Shown: piece after piece, positions 5,838-7,150 of the stretch
Numbering within the stretch: the stretch's first letter is position 1
Layout: every line of letters begins with the position of its first letter
Assembly: GCA_023457295.1 (NCBI GenBank)
Contig: JAEWLZ010000118.1
Span: 1-7,150, forward strand
Direction: 5' to 3'
Length of the DNA stretch: 7,150 nucleotides
Origin: Cyanobacteria bacterium OH_PDB_112
Lineage (GTDB): Bacteria > Cyanobacteriota > Vampirovibrionia > Gastranaerophilales > CAJFVJ01
Program-made: the position numbers and the translations under genes
Notes under the pieces: generated by a model
Told to the model about the DNA's origin: nothing
The model's database searches: none
The model's input: the letters and a program-made list of their open reading frames with translations, nothing else

Positions 5838-6062
5838 ATGTTTAGATGCGATAATTGTAAATCAATAGATAAATTTGAGCTAATGATAAACCCTGAATAC
5901 AAAGGTGAGGGAAAGTTTTCTAGATCAAAAAATTCAAAAAATGAAATTTTGATTACCGTTGATAATTACACTTTTGTTCCTGACTTAGCTTTTATGAATA
6001 CTCATGCGGTTTGCAGATATTGCGGTGAAATTAATATGTGGCGTTATTATTTTACGGAATAA
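5838..6062 (+). CDS. Small four-cysteine zinc-ribbon protein, function unknown
   Basis: This is a 74-residue protein. It has an N-terminal CDNC knuckle (Cys4, Cys7) and a C-terminal CRYC-G knuckle (Cys59, Cys62), the CxxC...CxxC layout of a zinc ribbon. The middle is polar (Lys/Ser-rich ~22-36) and then beta-like (NEILITVDNYTFVPDL, 35-50). No specific family is recognised. The start is set by the need to keep Cys4/Cys7 and by the -10 box six bases upstream. The last 16 bases overlap the 3' end of the convergent nitroreductase gene. The cysteine pairs and the dedicated promoter support a real gene. Role could be nucleic-acid or protein binding; nothing in the sequence decides. Confidence 0.78.
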   Translation: MFRCDNCKSIDKFELMINPEYKGEGKFSRSKNSKNEILITVDNYTFVPDLAFMNTHAVCRYCGEINMWRYYFTE

Positions 6063-6697
6063 CGTTCAAAAGAAATTATTTCGGTCTTATCTTTTCTTGA
6101 TTTTTCACCTAGTTTATCATCTTGAGGAATTCCAAGTAAAAGCAAGGATAATATAAAAACATTCTCAGGCAGTCCTAACTCTTCCCTAACGACTTGATAG
6201 GGAGCCGGTAAGGATTTTGTAAGTTCATTTCCGACAGCTCCTATAATGCAAGTTCCAAGCCCTTGATTTTGAGCTTCTATTGTCATATATGCCGTTGCGT
6301 AAGTTACTTGCTCTACGGTCCGCAGAAGCACCGTAGAATCGTCCAATAATCGTGGATTTATAAATGGAGTTGAAAGAATACTGTTTATTCGCTCCTGTGT
6401 TATTCCTGGTCTGGATTGAAGGACTTTTTTCATTTTATCATATTCCCAAGCATCTATATCTCCACAGCAAACAATTATTACCGGAGCTTTTTCGACATGA
6501 GCTTGTCCATGAGAAAGTTTTGCAAGAAGTGATTTTGTGGCTTTATTTTTGACTACAATAAAATGCCATGGCTGAACATTAACCCAGGATGGTGCAAGAT
6601 TTGCCGCATCTAAAACAGCTTCAATTTGTTCATCGGTAGGCGATTGTGCCTTAAAATCTCTTACAGATTGTCTGTTTCGTATCAATTCTAAAACCAT
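6047..6697 (-). CDS. Nitroreductase-family FMN-dependent oxidoreductase
   Basis: This 216-residue protein is a typical size for the family. Visible signatures are RNRQSVRDF (7-15, FMN phosphate-binding Arg/Ser), APSWVNVQPWHFIVV (35-49), GLGTCIIGAV (146-155) and LLLLGIP (185-191). Members are cytosolic homodimers that bind FMN and use NAD(P)H to reduce nitro compounds, quinones or flavin-like substrates; the natural substrate here cannot be told. AAGGAG (6709-6704) lies six bases upstream of the ATG. A -10-like TATAAA sits at 6732-6727, just after the upstream gene's terminator, so it is probably transcribed alone. The 3' end overlaps the convergent zinc-ribbon gene by 16 bases. No truncation or missing motif is seen. 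Confidence 0.93.
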   Translation of the reverse strand: MVLELIRNRQSVRDFKAQSPTDEQIEAVLDAANLAPSWVNVQPWHFIVVKNKATKSLLAKLSHGQAHVEKAPVIIVCCGDIDAWEYDKMKKVLQSRPGITQERINSILSTPFINPRLLDDSTVLLRTVEQVTYATAYMTIEAQNQGLGTCIIGAVGNELTKSLPAPYQVVREELGLPENVFILSLLLLGIPQDDKLGEKSRKDKTEIISFERYSVK

Positions 6698-6724
6698 AAT
6701 ATACTCCTTATTATTTTTGATTTC

Positions 6725-6732
6725 ATTTTATA
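6725..6732 (-). promoter_or_regulatory. Likely -10 of the nitroreductase gene
   Basis: On the minus strand TATAAAAT (6732-6725) gives an expected start near 6720 and a leader of about 23 bases. It follows the U-run of the upstream terminator directly. No good -35 is visible, so the call is moderate. Confidence 0.45.
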
Positions 6733-6734
6733 AC

Positions 6735-6770
6735 AAAAAAAGAGCCGAAGAAATTTCTTCGACCCTTTTT
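6735..6770 (-). terminator. Rho-independent terminator of the pyruvate phosphate dikinase gene
   Basis: The core is the 16-base palindrome at 6746-6761 (CGAAGAAA and its complement). On the minus-strand RNA the stem extends through G-U, G-C, G-U and G-C pairs and is followed by seven U's. On the plus-strand RNA the same two positions would be A-C mismatches. The hairpin is therefore built for leftward transcription and ends the dikinase message, starting 17 bases after its stop codon. Confidence 0.87.
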
Positions 6771-6786
6771 CTATTTGTTATAGAAA

Positions 6787-7150
6787 CTAGTGAGTTACCA
6801 AAACGCCGCCTTCAATAACAGCTTGTGCAGCTGCCAATCTTGCTTGAGGAACTCTGAATGGTGAACAAGATACGTAGTTCAAGCCAAGTTTCTGACAGAA
6901 TTTGACAGAATTTGGGTCGCCACCGTGTTCGCCACAGATACCGCGTTTTAAGTTTGGTCTAACTTTCATAGCTTTTTCCAAAGCGATTTGCATAAGTTGA
7001 CCTACACCTGTTTGATCAAGTGTCTCAAATGGGTTTTGTGGAAGGATTTTGTCTTCAACATATTTGTTTAAGAATTTACCTTCAGCATCGTCACGAGAGT
7101 AACCGAATGTCATTTGAGTCAAGTCGTTTGTACCGAATGAGAAGAACTCA
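6787..7150 (-). CDS. ppdK: Pyruvate, phosphate dikinase, C-terminal part (5' end outside the window)
   Basis: The frame is open to the right edge, giving the last 120 residues of a protein usually ~870-900 long. The enzyme interconverts ATP, phosphate and pyruvate with AMP, pyrophosphate and phosphoenolpyruvate in the cytoplasm. Anaerobes often use it in glycolysis in place of, or beside, pyruvate kinase. The fragment begins in the PEP/pyruvate-binding barrel with FSFGTNDLTQMTFGYSRDD; Asn8 of the fragment matches the substrate-binding Asn of this family. It continues with GICGEHGGDP (70-79) and NYVSCSPFRVPQARLAAAQ (91-109), where Cys95 is the catalytic acid/base (Cys831 in the Clostridium symbiosum enzyme). 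It ends at a TAG stop. A TTG at 7122 is an internal Leu codon, not a start. Confidence 0.97.
   Translation of the reverse strand, partial: EFFSFGTNDLTQMTFGYSRDDAEGKFLNKYVEDKILPQNPFETLDQTGVGQLMQIALEKAMKVRPNLKRGICGEHGGDPNSVKFCQKLGLNYVSCSPFRVPQARLAAAQAVIEGGVLVTH

Noticed and set aside
7120..7122. TTG as the start of a short 111-residue protein at the right edge.
   Set aside because: The frame stays open to the edge and upstream codons spell the conserved dikinase motif FSFGTND, so this is an internal Leu in a truncated larger gene.
1..7150. CRISPR arrays, tRNA or rRNA genes, transposases and insertion-sequence ends.
   Set aside because: No regularly spaced repeats, cloverleaf-like segments, rRNA motifs or transposase-like frames were seen; the only long direct repeat is the paralog 5' module.

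Overview
The window looks like chromosomal DNA from an AT-rich, probably anaerobic bacterium. My best guess is a gut-type Gastranaerophilales / Vampirovibrionia member (non-photosynthetic Cyanobacteriota). That guess rests on two large proteins without signal peptides: one whose opening residues I associate from memory with protein families of that group, and an adjacent Asn/Tyr-rich orphan. It also fits the low GC content, the ~350-residue S1 protein and the use of pyruvate phosphate dikinase. It is an inference; no rRNA or other decisive marker is present.

Left third (1-2204): two tandem paralogous genes on the minus strand. Only the first 31 codons of the downstream one lie in the window (1-94). 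The complete one (204-1985) encodes a 593-residue protein with an alpha-helical N-terminal cap, a GLUG-type beta-helix middle and a charged helical C-terminal cap. Both genes share a nearly identical N-terminus and a ~100 bp upstream module that is better conserved than the coding sequence next to it. This looks like one unit of a repeated surface-protein array under a common, unrecognised control element.

Middle (2205-4664): a divergent gene for a protein made almost entirely of six in-phase TPR repeats meets, stop to stop with 2 bases between, a minus-strand gene for a 418-residue cysteine-free orphan protein. Beyond the orphan lies a 430 bp, very AT-rich divergent intergenic region. It holds a perfect 17 bp inverted repeat with its arms 96 bp apart, a 12 bp hairpin, and a clear extended -10 promoter for the next gene.

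Right third (4665-7150): housekeeping genes. A four-domain S1 RNA-binding protein has a strong Shine-Dalgarno and ends at a 16 bp terminator hairpin. A small four-cysteine zinc-ribbon protein follows, apparently translated from a leaderless mRNA. It overlaps by 16 bp a convergent nitroreductase-family gene. Last come the terminator and the C-terminal 120 residues of pyruvate phosphate dikinase, with its catalytic cysteine. The right side is ordinary; the left and middle hold the unexplained material.
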